From the NCBI RefSeq assembly GCF_000970025.1, contig NZ_CP009528.1, forward strand, positions 3,149,168 through 3,213,167: a stretch of 64,000 nt of DNA, given 5' to 3'. The notes below the pieces were generated by a model that saw only the letters and a list, made by a program, of their open reading frames with translations, had not been told where the DNA came from and searched no databases. A program made the position numbers and the translations under genes. Shown here in pieces: positions 18,201 through 26,642 of this stretch. Within the stretch, counting starts at the first letter, position 1. Each line of letters starts with the position of its first letter. Source of the DNA: Methanosarcina barkeri MS (lineage in GTDB: Archaea; Halobacteriota; Methanosarcinia; Methanosarcinales; Methanosarcinaceae).

Positions 18201-18289
18201 ATGGTTAAATTATCTTCAGCTGCACTTGCTACCCCTAGTAAAAGGGACGTAATTAGTAGTGCACTAAATAGTATCAATCTTTGTTTCAT
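15251..18289 (-). CDS. Large secreted surface protein with repeated Ig-like domains
   Basis: The 1012-residue protein has a signal peptide (RLILFSALLITSLLLGVASA). Three N-terminal repeats of about 105 residues share phrases such as FKSGEVVNITADFNKTIDEA, VIPTDVVTITADFNTTVDHA and FRPGEIVNIIANFSQPVDHA. They are followed by four or more Ig-like or fibronectin-like domains (for example YTFSLDGVQKSSGVITSG, YTMYIDGQVAKSYGTNITG). The C-terminal part has two related modules around WNLKSVPKTLLNACTEDVF and PGWHMIGHTSSYYAPWSTT, each with a GYW motif. Many Asn-X-Ser/Thr sites suggest heavy N-glycosylation. No sorting signal is found. It is the promoter-proximal gene of the run; AGGTG precedes the ATG. Confidence 0.8.
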   Translation of the reverse strand: MKQRLILFSALLITSLLLGVASAAEDNLTIDIKHNGTDDFFKSGEVVNITADFNKTIDEARISITENAGSYLVNSQAMDKITTGIEGSNFSYIYTIPANMKDISPLDVNVSGFNASAFVDSKSVSDFLKYDSTGDDTPTGDDTDSSVNVTYSKTNVIPTDVVTITADFNTTVDHANISITNKTGSSLVNEAMNTLDAEDNSFIYNYTIPVSIISGNLGVDINAYDATGALLLNGEPAKDPNAFVFGLDDYLNISIGYNKTGPFRPGEIVNIIANFSQPVDHANISIGNGLPGVSNVNLVGADFVTDDPMDQIDDDTFAYDFEVPDDVSGPLDIDISGFDDLGNLLGDESFPDGFDTSDPYITIISPESEFAAKKCVAFNFTAYDSYGQSGSQLTYTFSLDGVQKSSGVITSGTYKKLEFELADGYHTWEISTRDSYGNTHTTGSRALYVDTKCPSVILTSPQDCYKELIGSTQFNFTCEDALAAQYSNLGLTYTMYIDGQVAKSYGTNITGTVQSGVPITQELDLDDGAHNWSVSVEDGAGNKATSKVRDFYVSLDGLSVSLVSPDGGYVSSNPTFTFTVAGQNGEGAGLPFNYKLLVDGKEVDASCDQADEDLTCSTVENCNCGDFVVGEDNYSIKAAVKDGVNKKWTVVITDCTSSRTYQPDMKSFSVDSVAPACVANLNVVDAPGQTYWQYVNDYPGLYVSWNASTDADLADMPYEVYISTSEPSCIEDMQKVNTTGLETHTDGSLTPNQKLENSSVTDLCIEEIGGTDLIYGKDYWVAVIARDNASNYNSKFSRCGPVRTYEDMAITLDDGWNLKSVPKTLLNACTEDVFGNDSTVLYWDGSCWQFPETIEPCKGYWVYTKEPFGANVQFKGMSSDSTDPGVPASLELTPGWHMIGHTSSYYAPWSTTLSSLNDFELLGDYRFSNLMTYGSSEGWGGIIPSMTDSLLGNGSTSIQYLSSTDPRPVGALQTDGCMVPGQGYWIFMKDAGTYASIESSYKPEMSDYSSTE

Positions 18290-18561
18290 ATTTTACACCT
18301 AGATTCCGCAAATATCCAATTTTCTTCCAGTTTAAACATTGAATAGGTCTTTGTTAATAATTTTATTAAGTTGAAAGATATAGCAGATCCCAGCTATTTA
18401 AATGATTTTGACAAACAGTGTAGTAATATTGAGATAGTTAAAAGCTCAATAGATTAATAAATTAATACTGTTTGATAATTATAGATTATATTTTGCCCCT
18501 ATTTTTCAACCCAACCCCCTCTATATAATTACACTGACATTATCCATATATGTTCGGTTGA

Positions 18562-18759
18562 CAAGAAACCCAACGCTTCTCCGAAATCGTTTTTGGTAGA
18601 AGTGGGGTAACATTTGATCCTGATGCGGCAAGTATTAACCTCTCTGTTCTTGCTGCACAGGGAGGTGATAATCCTGTTTTTGTATCAGTGCTGACTGGAC
18701 AAGCCCTGAACATTAGACATGTGCCCGCTATCGAAAGGCGAAAATTTGTTGTGAGCTAA
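18562..18759 (+). pseudogene. Protein-coding fragment without a start codon
   Basis: The frame from 18562 (directly after TGA) to TAA at 18757-18759 reads QRFSEIVFGRSGVTFDPDAA, SINLSVLAAQGGDNPVFVSV and LTGQALNIRHVPAIERRKFV. The composition is that of a real globular protein, but there is no ATG, GTG or TTG near its start and the upstream frame is closed. I read this as the 3' end of a decayed gene. I do not recognise the family. Confidence 0.4.
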
Positions 18760-19237
18760 ATTTCCACCGACTGCAATCTTTTGATTTTAATGTAGGGTAC
18801 ATATCTTAGTATATTATCTTAGGATGATAATATAGCTAAGATTACACGATAACTAATATAAATCTTTCTGACAGAATAGAATAATTAAATTTAATTAGTG
18901 TTAAAAAAGAATCTAATGTATATTAATAAAAATTGTTTAGATTATAGATTGAAAAAGTTGCAATTTTTTGAGATTGCCTGTAAAAATTTTGAAATTGTTT
19001 GGGTTAAAAAGAGGACATATAAAAATATAGTAGATAGTATGTAGAAAATATAGAGATTAAAAGGTTTTGTTTTGAAAGATATTTCAGAGATTTTTCAAGG
19101 CTGCAAGCAAAGAAACTCCTGAGAGAAAGAAACAATGTTATCTTTATTGAAATCAAAGCTGACAAACTTAAAATGTGGAAAGCACATAATTTAAATAAAA
19201 ACATTTTTTTATACGAAAATAAAATGGGGGTTTTAAA
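18760..19237. other. AT-rich intergenic region
   Basis: About 480 AT-rich bases with an imperfect palindrome near 18795-18835 (ATATCTTAGTATATTATCTTAGGATGATA). No gene is recognised. Confidence 0.4.
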
Positions 19238-19297
19238 ATTCGATACACTTTCCAGAATTCTACCGAATTTCCAGTTCAGAGAGACTTTATACAGGAT

Positions 19298-20371
19298 ATG
19301 CAGGATTTTATAGCGATTTCAAAGGAAGTCATACCTCTGGAAAAATCAACTATCACGATAAAAAATGAAAACCAAGAAAGGCGTGCAGTCTTCGAAAAAA
19401 TGATTCAAGAAATAGACCTGTTTGAGAAGGAAATGAGGGAATGTATTGAGACCCACGTAGCCGGAGTAGACACACCTGAGATTCTTGAGATCAAAGAGAA
19501 AACTTTTGAGACCTCCTCAAGCGTGGCACTGGCAAAGAAAAATGAAAAACTTGCCGAGATCGACAATGAAAATAAACTGGACCTCATGGAAATGCAGCAG
19601 CTTGATACAAGGATACTCTCAGCTCTTAGCCCTTTTTTTGAAGATAGTATATATGGAGCCCAAAATGCTCGCTATGCCTTTATGGAGGATAAAACGCTGA
19701 AGGGAAAGCAGGTCAGTTTTATTGACAACCTGCAATATGAGTTTGAACTACTTTTCACACAGGATACTTTGAAGGTAAAAGACCTACAAAACCTGACCTT
19801 ACCGATATGGTCAAAAGGCGGAATCCTATCTAGAGAGGAGAAAGTAAAAAAAATCGATGTATCCGACTTTTATATAAAGAACATTAAGTATGAGAAAAAT
19901 AGTCTGAAAACCGTGCTCGAAGATAAGGATGCGGAAAATAAGTTTACTATCTCCTCGGACGAGAAAACTTTCCTGATTATGCACAGAGACTACGAGATAA
20001 CACGGGACCAGGAACTGGCTGCTGCCTTAAACAGGGACTTGGTAGATTCGTTCATAACAAAGCTAAAAGGGTTCTTCACCGAATTTGTGGGCTCGAAAAA
20101 GCTTATCAATATCACACTTGACGGGAAAAACGTAATTAAAGAAGACAGAGTTTTTGATTGCCTGAAGCTGATTGCTTCCATATACGGAAGACTGGTAAAG
20201 GAATGCCTTGAAAAAGGATACACTGAAGAGGAAATTACTATTAAAATTGAAGAACCAGGGGGGACGAGAACAGAGAAATATCTTGAAAAGTCGGAAATTT
20301 TGAGAGAGCTGTCAACTATTGGAAAGGAAGGAGAAGATCTAGCTACACTCCTGAGGGTTAAGGAAGCTTGA
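19298..20371 (+). CDS. Conserved-looking hypothetical cytoplasmic protein with coiled coil
   Basis: The 357-residue protein (from ATG 19298) has an N-terminal coiled coil (EMRECIETHVAGVDTPEILE, KNEKLAEIDNENKLDLMEMQ) and a mixed alpha/beta C-terminal half. No transmembrane segment or known motif is seen. The open frame extends upstream without a standard start to ATT at 19238, adding RYTFQNSTEFPVQRDFIQD, which reads as real protein. ATT follows GGGGG by 9 bases, whereas the ATG at 19298 has no good ribosome site. The true start may therefore be near-cognate at 19238. I do not recognise the family. Confidence 0.65.
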   Translation: MQDFIAISKEVIPLEKSTITIKNENQERRAVFEKMIQEIDLFEKEMRECIETHVAGVDTPEILEIKEKTFETSSSVALAKKNEKLAEIDNENKLDLMEMQQLDTRILSALSPFFEDSIYGAQNARYAFMEDKTLKGKQVSFIDNLQYEFELLFTQDTLKVKDLQNLTLPIWSKGGILSREEKVKKIDVSDFYIKNIKYEKNSLKTVLEDKDAENKFTISSDEKTFLIMHRDYEITRDQELAAALNRDLVDSFITKLKGFFTEFVGSKKLINITLDGKNVIKEDRVFDCLKLIASIYGRLVKECLEKGYTEEEITIKIEEPGGTRTEKYLEKSEILRELSTIGKEGEDLATLLRVKEA

Positions 20372-20400
20372 GAAAAGATAGTTAGGCGACAGGAGAGATC

Positions 20401-22775
20401 TTGTTGACACAGGGCCAGAGTAACGTTAAGTTCTGGAGCGTTCCTGTGCCAGAAATGCTCCAGAGACTCAAAATAACCAACGAAGGCTTGAGCAGTTCTG
20501 AAAGCAGTGAACACCTTAAAAAATATGGGGCCAATCTCCTTAAACCAAAAAAAGTTCAAATACCCTTAAAATCTTATTTTCCCAGTTTAAGAGTCCGATT
20601 ATTCTTATTTTGCTTTTTGCAGCCGGATTGTCTTATTTTCTTGGAGATGTTACAGATACTGTAATTATTATAACCATTATCCTGATCAGCAGTTTGCTTG
20701 GCTTCTGGCAAGAGAAAGGAGCTGCAGATTGCCTGATTCTTGAATCAAAAGGGCTTTTTGTCAATGAAGCTACTCTCACCGGAGAAACTTATCCGGTGGA
20801 AAAATCAACAAAAACCCTGAACGTAGAAACACCTCTTGCAAAGCTTACAAACTCCCTCTGGATGGGAACCAGTGTGGAAAGCGGAAGTGGAAAAGCACTT
20901 GCTATAACTACAGGGCAAAAAACAGAGTTTGGGAAGATATCAGAAGAGTTAAGAACCAGTGCTCCAGAAACAGAGTTTAAAAGAGGTATTACAAAGTTTG
21001 GCCATTTTTTGATGGAGGTTACCATGCTGATGGGCATTGCAATCTTTGCAATCAATGTTTATCTTCAGAGTCCGATTCTGGATTCTTGTCATTTTTCCCT
21101 TGCGCTTGCAGTCAGACCTACACCTCAACTTCTACCTGAAATTATAAGTGTAAACATTTCTCACGGCGCAAGAGAAATGGTGGAAAATAAAGTAATTGTC
21201 AAGAGGCTGGCCTCTATTGAAAATCTCGGCAGCATGAATTTACTATGTTCCGACAAAACCGGAACTCTGACCGAAGGATAACTTCAGCTTCATTCTATCC
21301 AGGATGTAAAAGGAAGTCAGCGTGAAAAAATCCTTCTTTACGCCAGTCTCAATGCCCATTACCAGAAAAGTTTAAAAACCCTATAGACCGAGCAATCCTG
21401 GCAAAGAGTAGATTCGATATGGGAGAATATAAGAACCTGGAAGAGGTCTCTTATGATTTAATACGCAGGCGATTAAGCGTTCTTGTCTCAAAAATGAGAA
21501 TAGCCTGATGATCACTAAAGGTGCGCTCTCGAATATTCTTGAGATCTGCACTCTAGCAGAAGTAGAGCCTGGAAAAATTGTAGAAATTTCAGATGTCAGG
21601 GAAAAAATCGAGCAACAATATAATAAGTTCAGCGAAAAAGAGTGTTGAACACTCGGTGTTGCATACAGGGAAATGAACAAGCAGACTAAAATCGAAAAAG
21701 AACAGGAAAAGGGAATGACCTTTCTCGGATTTCTCTTGTTTTTGACCCACTGAAGCCAGACATTGCAAAAACAATAGAAAACACGGAGCAACTTGGAATT
21801 TCTCTGAAAATAATTACGGGGGATAACAGGCTTGTGGCTACCAGTATTGGTAAGGAGGTGTAGGGTTTAAAGCCTCAAGAATTCTCACCGGAAGCGAAAT
21901 TTATCAGATGACAAGTGAAGCCCTTATAGGGAAAGTAAATGACATTGATATCTTTGCTGAAGTAGAGCCAAACCAGAAAGAACGTATTATCCTTGCACTC
22001 AAGAAGAGAGGAAACGTTGTTGGGTATCTGGGAGACGGTATTAATGACGCATCTGCTCTTCATGCAGCCGATGTAGGAATTTCAGTTGACAGTGCCGCAG
22101 ATGTCGCCAAAGAAGCTGCACAAATTGTGCTGATGGAAAAAATCCTGGATGCACTTGTAGAAGCCAAAGGCGGAAGAAAAACCTTTGCCAATACCCTGAA
22201 GTATGTTTTCATGGCTAACAGCGCCAACTTTGGGAATATGTTCAGCATGGCAGAAGCGTCCCTTTTGCCTTTTCTTCCCCTGCTGCCCGCACAGATCCTG
22301 CTAACTAATTTATTGACTGATTTTCCGGAAATGACTATAACCACGGATACTGTTGATAAGTAACTAGTTAAAGAGCCACACCGCTGGGACATAAATTTTA
22401 TCCACAAGTTTATGATGATATTTGGCCTTACCAGTTCGGTCTTCGATTACCTGGAATTCGGTACTCTGCTTCTCCTACTACCAGGAATGATAGAACAATT
22501 TATGACCGGCTGGTTTATAGAATCCGTTATTTCGGCATCAATGATAGTGATGGTAATCCGAAGCCGAAAGCCTTTCTTCAAGAGCAGGCCAGGAAAGTAC
22601 CTGCTAATAGCCACTGGATCGTAGTCCTGACTCTTGTTTTTCCGCTAATTCCTTTTGCAGCACTCTTTGGTTTCAAACCTACCTTTACAGGTCATTTTAA
22701 TTCTTGGAGCCATAATAGGACTTTATATCATTACGGCTGAGGCGATAAAGAGAATTTTTTATAAAAAAGTAAAAT
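20401..22775 (+). pseudogene. MgtA-type P-type ATPase, heavily disrupted
   Basis: Pieces of one magnesium-translocating P-type ATPase lie in order. They are an N-terminal cation-ATPase domain (LKITNEGLSSSESSEHLKKY), a first membrane pair (20610 onward), FVNEATLTGETYPVEKS, the phosphorylation motif CSDKTGTLTEG followed at once by a stop (21279-21281), the hinge motif GDGINDASALHAADVGISVD (from 22034) and the last membrane helices to about 22775. Several frameshifts separate them. In addition about 70 residues of the actuator domain are missing between EKGAAD and CLILESKG without shifting the frame. None of the fragments can make a functional pump. Confidence 0.9.
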
Positions 22776-22835
22776 TTTAAGGGCTACCTGTACTGACAGC
22801 TATACTGATGGGAGAAACTCCGGTTTACCTTGAAG

Positions 22836-23069
22836 TTACTCAGGCTTGCCTTCATCATAACCTGTCCCGTCCGGCAGAAAAGGAGTGAAGATAACTATTG
22901 TAAACAGCAACAAAAAAGTGCCGTACATTTTGATCGTTGTCTCAAACGTAGCATAGAAAATGAAAACCACAAGCATGACCCAGACAATGAAACTGAGCTG
23001 AAGAGCAATTTTTACTCTATATATAGTTTCCGTGCTTTCGCTCAACAAAATCCCCCTTAAAGAATCCAT
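22836..23069 (-). CDS. Small two-helix membrane protein, hypothetical
   Basis: The 77-residue product from ATG 23069 (MDSLRGILLSESTETIYRVK) has two hydrophobic segments, ALQLSFIVWVMLVVFIFYAT and YGTFLLLFTIVIFTPFLPDG. The short acidic C-terminus is Gly/Asp-rich. It lies convergent to the dead P-ATPase. No family is recognised. A start 12 bases upstream (23081) is also possible. Confidence 0.5.
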   Translation of the reverse strand: MDSLRGILLSESTETIYRVKIALQLSFIVWVMLVVFIFYATFETTIKMYGTFLLLFTIVIFTPFLPDGTGYDEGKPE

Positions 23070-23081
23070 TCGAAATCCCAA

Positions 23082-23351
23082 GTAAAAATGATTTCCGATT
23101 GGATAAATAAGTGTTTGTCAAAAAGAAAGATCAAAAGACGTCTCAAAAAATCGGAATGTAAAAAATCTCCCTTTAAAGAGCTACCTGATATCCCGGTAAT
23201 CCTGAGCCCGGTAATGCTAAAGGATGCGAATCTTCAGTATCCAGCATAATGAATCTTCAGTATCCAGCATCAAGTAGCATGAATGATAACTCCAGAAACG
23301 TATGCTGATTCTATAATTATTGAAACTTAATAACTCGAATCCAACAAAGCA
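23082..23351. repeat. Intergenic region with a short direct repeat
   Basis: The phrase GAATCTTCAGTATCCAGCAT occurs twice in a row at about 23228-23270. No gene is seen. Confidence 0.5.
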
Positions 23352-25061
23352 TTAAATCTCAATAAACCGGAGTAATCTATCTCCTTCGCTTACACGCCTG
23401 AGAAAATCTTCTCTGCCAATATAGGGAACTCCGGCAATTATCGAATCCGCAGCTTTCTTGCCAATCCCGGGAAGTTCCCGGATAAGATTGGGAGAAGCGG
23501 CGTTAATAGGCAGAGGATATGGTATGCCAGTAATCGAACGCATTCCATGTCCTGTGACCGTAACATCAGTAAATTTTCGCAAAGGCAGAGAAGCAGGAAT
23601 TCCAACCAGCAATGGGTATGAGCCAAGCTGCCTCCCGAAAGTAATTCCTTTTTCCCGAACCTCACACATTACATCCCTGAGCACAGTACCTTCAGGCACA
23701 ACACGCCGCAACATTGGAAGGTCAATATTCTTTCTTACCCGTTCCTTATAGTCCAGAAAGATTTTTTTATGCTTCCTCGCAGCTTCATCTTTTCCATACA
23801 TAGGGGTTCCGGGAAAAGCCATGACCTGGCGAATATTGATCCTGCGCAAGAGCAATCCAGAATCGAGCACTTCATTCAGAAAATTATAGTTAAGTTGGAA
23901 AGTTTTCTTGGATTCACCCATCAGCCCATGCACAAAATTGATGCCCGGAAGAATTTCGGGAAGCCCGTTTGCTCCTCGAACTGCCCCAAGCCTGTTCACA
24001 AGTTTGATTGCTTCAAAGACCTCTTCAGAGGTTGCCTTAAGGGAATTGGCTTCAATTACTGCCCTGTCGGCACTCTCCATTCCAAAAGCTGCCACATCCC
24101 CTGCCGTATGATATTTAATTATTGTCTTCAGGACCTGTTCAGATTCTTCAGGATAAGTTGCAAGCGTAATTGGGTTTGCATTGTCCATATGGAGCACAGA
24201 CAGCTCTGGAGCCGAGTTTCGGATTCCTCTATAGAGCCTTTCAATAGCTACTGGATCAGGCTTTGGAACAGGCCCTCCAGCATCCTTGCCATGATAGGAA
24301 AAAAGATCCGGCTGCCTACCTATCCTGAAGTAGCGGGCTCCATGGGAGTAGAGAGCGGATGCTTCGGAAATTACATCGTCTATGGGCCGGTATTCGGAAG
24401 CCCCATAAAAGGGCTCTGTACAAAAAGAACAGTGAACATGCCTGCCACAACCTCTGTAGGTCTCAAGCTCGCACATACAGTAAGGATAGTCAGAGTGCTG
24501 CCTGATCAAAAAAGCTCCCCTTGATCCCCAGCGTCCAATTTCGGCTGTTGTCCTGAAGCGGTGATCTACAGCTTCAGGATTTCTGAGCCTCACAGCAGAA
24601 CTTCCGGTAACGCCATCCTTAAAAAGATCATAGACAAAAGCTTCAAGGTCCATTCTGGCAAGCACTGCACCTGACAGGTGTATCCTGCTTTCAGTACCTT
24701 TTGCGGCCCTTCCGCCTTCGCCGCTGAAACCGAGCCTGATAGGCCCGCCTATAACTTTTACCCCGTGTGCAGTCCGGAAAATTGTCTCGATTTCCCCGAG
24801 TGTAATTGGAGAAGCCCGAAGATATTTACCTGGCACCGTCGTGCCTGCTATAATGATAACAAGGTCCGCTTTCCCTGTGAGTTCCCCTGCTCCGGGCGGG
24901 TTTTCTCTCAGGGTGTCAATGGTCAGGTAGTGAATTTCCATTTCGGAAAGCCCGCGTTCTCTGAGAGCGCCTGCTATATAACGCGGATAAGGAGAAAGGT
25001 AAGGAGGAACCCCAAGACAGGCAGGTTCATCCACATAGCCGTCTATAATAAGTGCTTTCAT
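23352..25061 (-). CDS. Archaeal radical SAM protein with B12-binding-like N-terminus and C-terminal HhH
   Basis: Starting at ATG 25061 (MKALIIDGYVDEPACLGVPP), the N-terminal domain has a Rossmann-like layout as in B12-binding radical SAM proteins. The cluster motif is CGRHVHCSFC (C-x5-C-x2-C), just after CELETYRG. Next are a radical SAM barrel and a TRAM-like basic region. The C-terminus (LIRELPGIGKKAADSIIAGV) is a helix-hairpin-helix nucleic-acid-binding motif. This combination is widespread in archaea but uncharacterised; the HhH suggests an RNA or DNA substrate. Two more in-frame ATGs lie upstream (25079 and 25109); 25061 fits the family N-terminus best. Confidence 0.8.
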   Translation of the reverse strand: MKALIIDGYVDEPACLGVPPYLSPYPRYIAGALRERGLSEMEIHYLTIDTLRENPPGAGELTGKADLVIIIAGTTVPGKYLRASPITLGEIETIFRTAHGVKVIGGPIRLGFSGEGGRAAKGTESRIHLSGAVLARMDLEAFVYDLFKDGVTGSSAVRLRNPEAVDHRFRTTAEIGRWGSRGAFLIRQHSDYPYCMCELETYRGCGRHVHCSFCTEPFYGASEYRPIDDVISEASALYSHGARYFRIGRQPDLFSYHGKDAGGPVPKPDPVAIERLYRGIRNSAPELSVLHMDNANPITLATYPEESEQVLKTIIKYHTAGDVAAFGMESADRAVIEANSLKATSEEVFEAIKLVNRLGAVRGANGLPEILPGINFVHGLMGESKKTFQLNYNFLNEVLDSGLLLRRINIRQVMAFPGTPMYGKDEAARKHKKIFLDYKERVRKNIDLPMLRRVVPEGTVLRDVMCEVREKGITFGRQLGSYPLLVGIPASLPLRKFTDVTVTGHGMRSITGIPYPLPINAASPNLIRELPGIGKKAADSIIAGVPYIGREDFLRRVSEGDRLLRFIEI

Positions 25062-25252
25062 GTCAATTCTTGTTTCCATTTGCTCTATGATCGAAAGTAT
25101 ACAGTCCAATCAGATATAAGTTACAGATAAATTACAGATGTTAAAACAGTTGAAAGATATCTATTCAAGTGAATAAAAAAGTAAAAAACACTTTCACAGG
25201 AATAAAATAATCTGTTAAAAGATAAGAGAATAAAAACTTAAAAAATAATTAG

Positions 25253-25326
25253 GGCCGGGACCGAGAATCGAACTCGGGTCGTAGCCTCCACAGGGCCACA
25301 GGATGGACCTCTACCCTACCCCGGCC
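25253..25326 (-). tRNA. tRNA-His (anticodon GTG)
   Basis: On the minus strand the acceptor stem is GCCGGGG/TCCCGGC, with an encoded extra G at -1 opposite C73, the identity mark of tRNA-His. The anticodon stem TGGCC/GGCTA encloses CTGTGGA, with anticodon GTG. The T arm is GACCCGAGTTCGATTCTCGGT. CCA is not encoded. Confidence 0.95.
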
Positions 25327-25488
25327 ACAGGGGTCTGGTACTTCAGATTGAAGCAAGCTATAGAAGGAGTTTTTTTATATAAAGTTTTTGCCGGAAAAGA
25401 CAGGAGACCCTTTTCAGAAAAAGAAAGGCTATGTTTTCCGGCTCGCAAAACGCACAAAACCTGGCTAAAAATTTTTTCTGGATCGGGA

Positions 25489-26271
25489 TCAGAGTTTCTT
25501 AAGCTTTTCAAGGGCAAGTTTTGCAGCCTTTTCTCCCGAGAGAAGCATACCTCCGAAAACTGGGCCCATTCTTGGGGAGCAGGTTGCGGCATTTGCAGCC
25601 ATGCCCGCAACGATCAGGCCCGGATAAATTTCCTTGGTTGCGTCAACAACCAGTTGCTCGCCAACCTCTGACCACATAGGTTTTTCTCCGAGCTTTCCGA
25701 GGTTTCCGATTTTTGCATTGGGAATTTTCCTGAGAATTGTATTACATACAACAGCTTCATGCCCTGTCCCATCAATTACGAGCTTTGTTCGGATCATGAG
25801 AGGATCGACGTGCAGACGCTGTGCTGTGACCGGCCCCCAGTTGACGACGATTCCGGTAACCCTATCGTTTTCCCGAATCATTACATCCTCAAAGCTCACA
25901 AGATTGAAAACCTCAGCTCCGGCTGAAGTTGCCCCTGAAATCAGCTTCCCGACGGACTCTACGGAATTAGCCACATAGTACCCGGGCTGGTACTCTTTAT
26001 ACCTGATCCCGAAGTCGTCAAGGATGCGGCAGGCTTCTTCCTGTACAACGATACGCGGAAACATCATGCCTCCAGCCCACATACCGCCCCCTAGCGATAA
26101 CTTTTGTTCGTAAATGGCAACCTTTGCTCCTGCCTCCGCAAGATACCTTGCAGCCACAAGGTTTGCAGGCCCTCCTCCTATAAGTGCCACATCAACTTCC
26201 GTGTAGTCAAGGAAGGTTTTAGAGTACTCATCAAAAATTGCCCGTGTGATTATGACTTCGTCAAGTTCCAT
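25489..26271 (-). CDS. thi4: Thiazole synthase Thi4 (ribose-1,5-bisphosphate isomerase family, archaeal)
   Basis: The 260-residue protein has an FAD/NAD-binding Rossmann motif (VDVALIGGGPANLVAARYLA) and the Thi4 hallmarks LGGGMWAGGMMFPR, IDGTGHEAVV and CSPRMGPVFGGMLLSGEKAA. At the position of the sulfur-donating Cys of yeast Thi4 it has His (RLHVDPLMI, H154), as in methanogen enzymes, which use free sulfide and iron catalytically. It should make the thiazole moiety of thiamine from NAD and glycine. No thiamine riboswitch is apparent upstream. The gene stands alone downstream of a dispersed accessory region. Confidence 0.95.
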   Translation of the reverse strand: MELDEVIITRAIFDEYSKTFLDYTEVDVALIGGGPANLVAARYLAEAGAKVAIYEQKLSLGGGMWAGGMMFPRIVVQEEACRILDDFGIRYKEYQPGYYVANSVESVGKLISGATSAGAEVFNLVSFEDVMIRENDRVTGIVVNWGPVTAQRLHVDPLMIRTKLVIDGTGHEAVVCNTILRKIPNAKIGNLGKLGEKPMWSEVGEQLVVDATKEIYPGLIVAGMAANAATCSPRMGPVFGGMLLSGEKAAKLALEKLKKL

Positions 26272-26439
26272 TTTAATCTCTCGTAAAGCTTCTAAATTAA
26301 AAGCCGGAAGAATAGCCCGGCCTTATCAGGAACAAACCAGGAATTGTAAACCCCAATTTGTCATCATGAAAATTCACATTTTGATTATAGGCATTGCTTT
26401 TAAAGTTGTTGGAATCGGTGGAGTAGAAAGGAAAAATAG

Positions 26440-26607
26440 ATGATGAATGTACTCGAAGAAAGTTTCCTCGAAACTGAGACGTTTGCGAAGATTTCAGGGA
26501 GGGATCAACAGCCGAGATTGAACTACAGTTACGAAGCAGCTGAAAGTTATGAAGCAGCTAAACTTTCCCCAAGAAAATCAGAGTTGCGCTGGGAAACTCC
26601 ACAGTAA
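26440..26607 (+). CDS. Possible small protein (55 aa)
   Basis: A frame beginning ATG-ATG at 26440 reads MMNVLEESFLETETFAKISG and ends SPRKSELRWETPQ. An internal duplicated phrase (YEAAESYEAA) is present. AAAGGAAA lies just upstream as a weak ribosome site. No family is recognised. It sits in the divergent spacer between thi4 and a pseudogene, so it may be a chance frame. Confidence 0.35.
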   Translation: MMNVLEESFLETETFAKISGRDQQPRLNYSYEAAESYEAAKLSPRKSELRWETPQ

Positions 26608-26642
26608 GCTGCGAGGTATTCAACTGAAATAAAAAAAGAAGT

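Noticed and set aside
23769-24524. 251-codon plus-strand frame
   Set aside because: Antisense to the radical SAM gene; long only because of that gene's codon bias.
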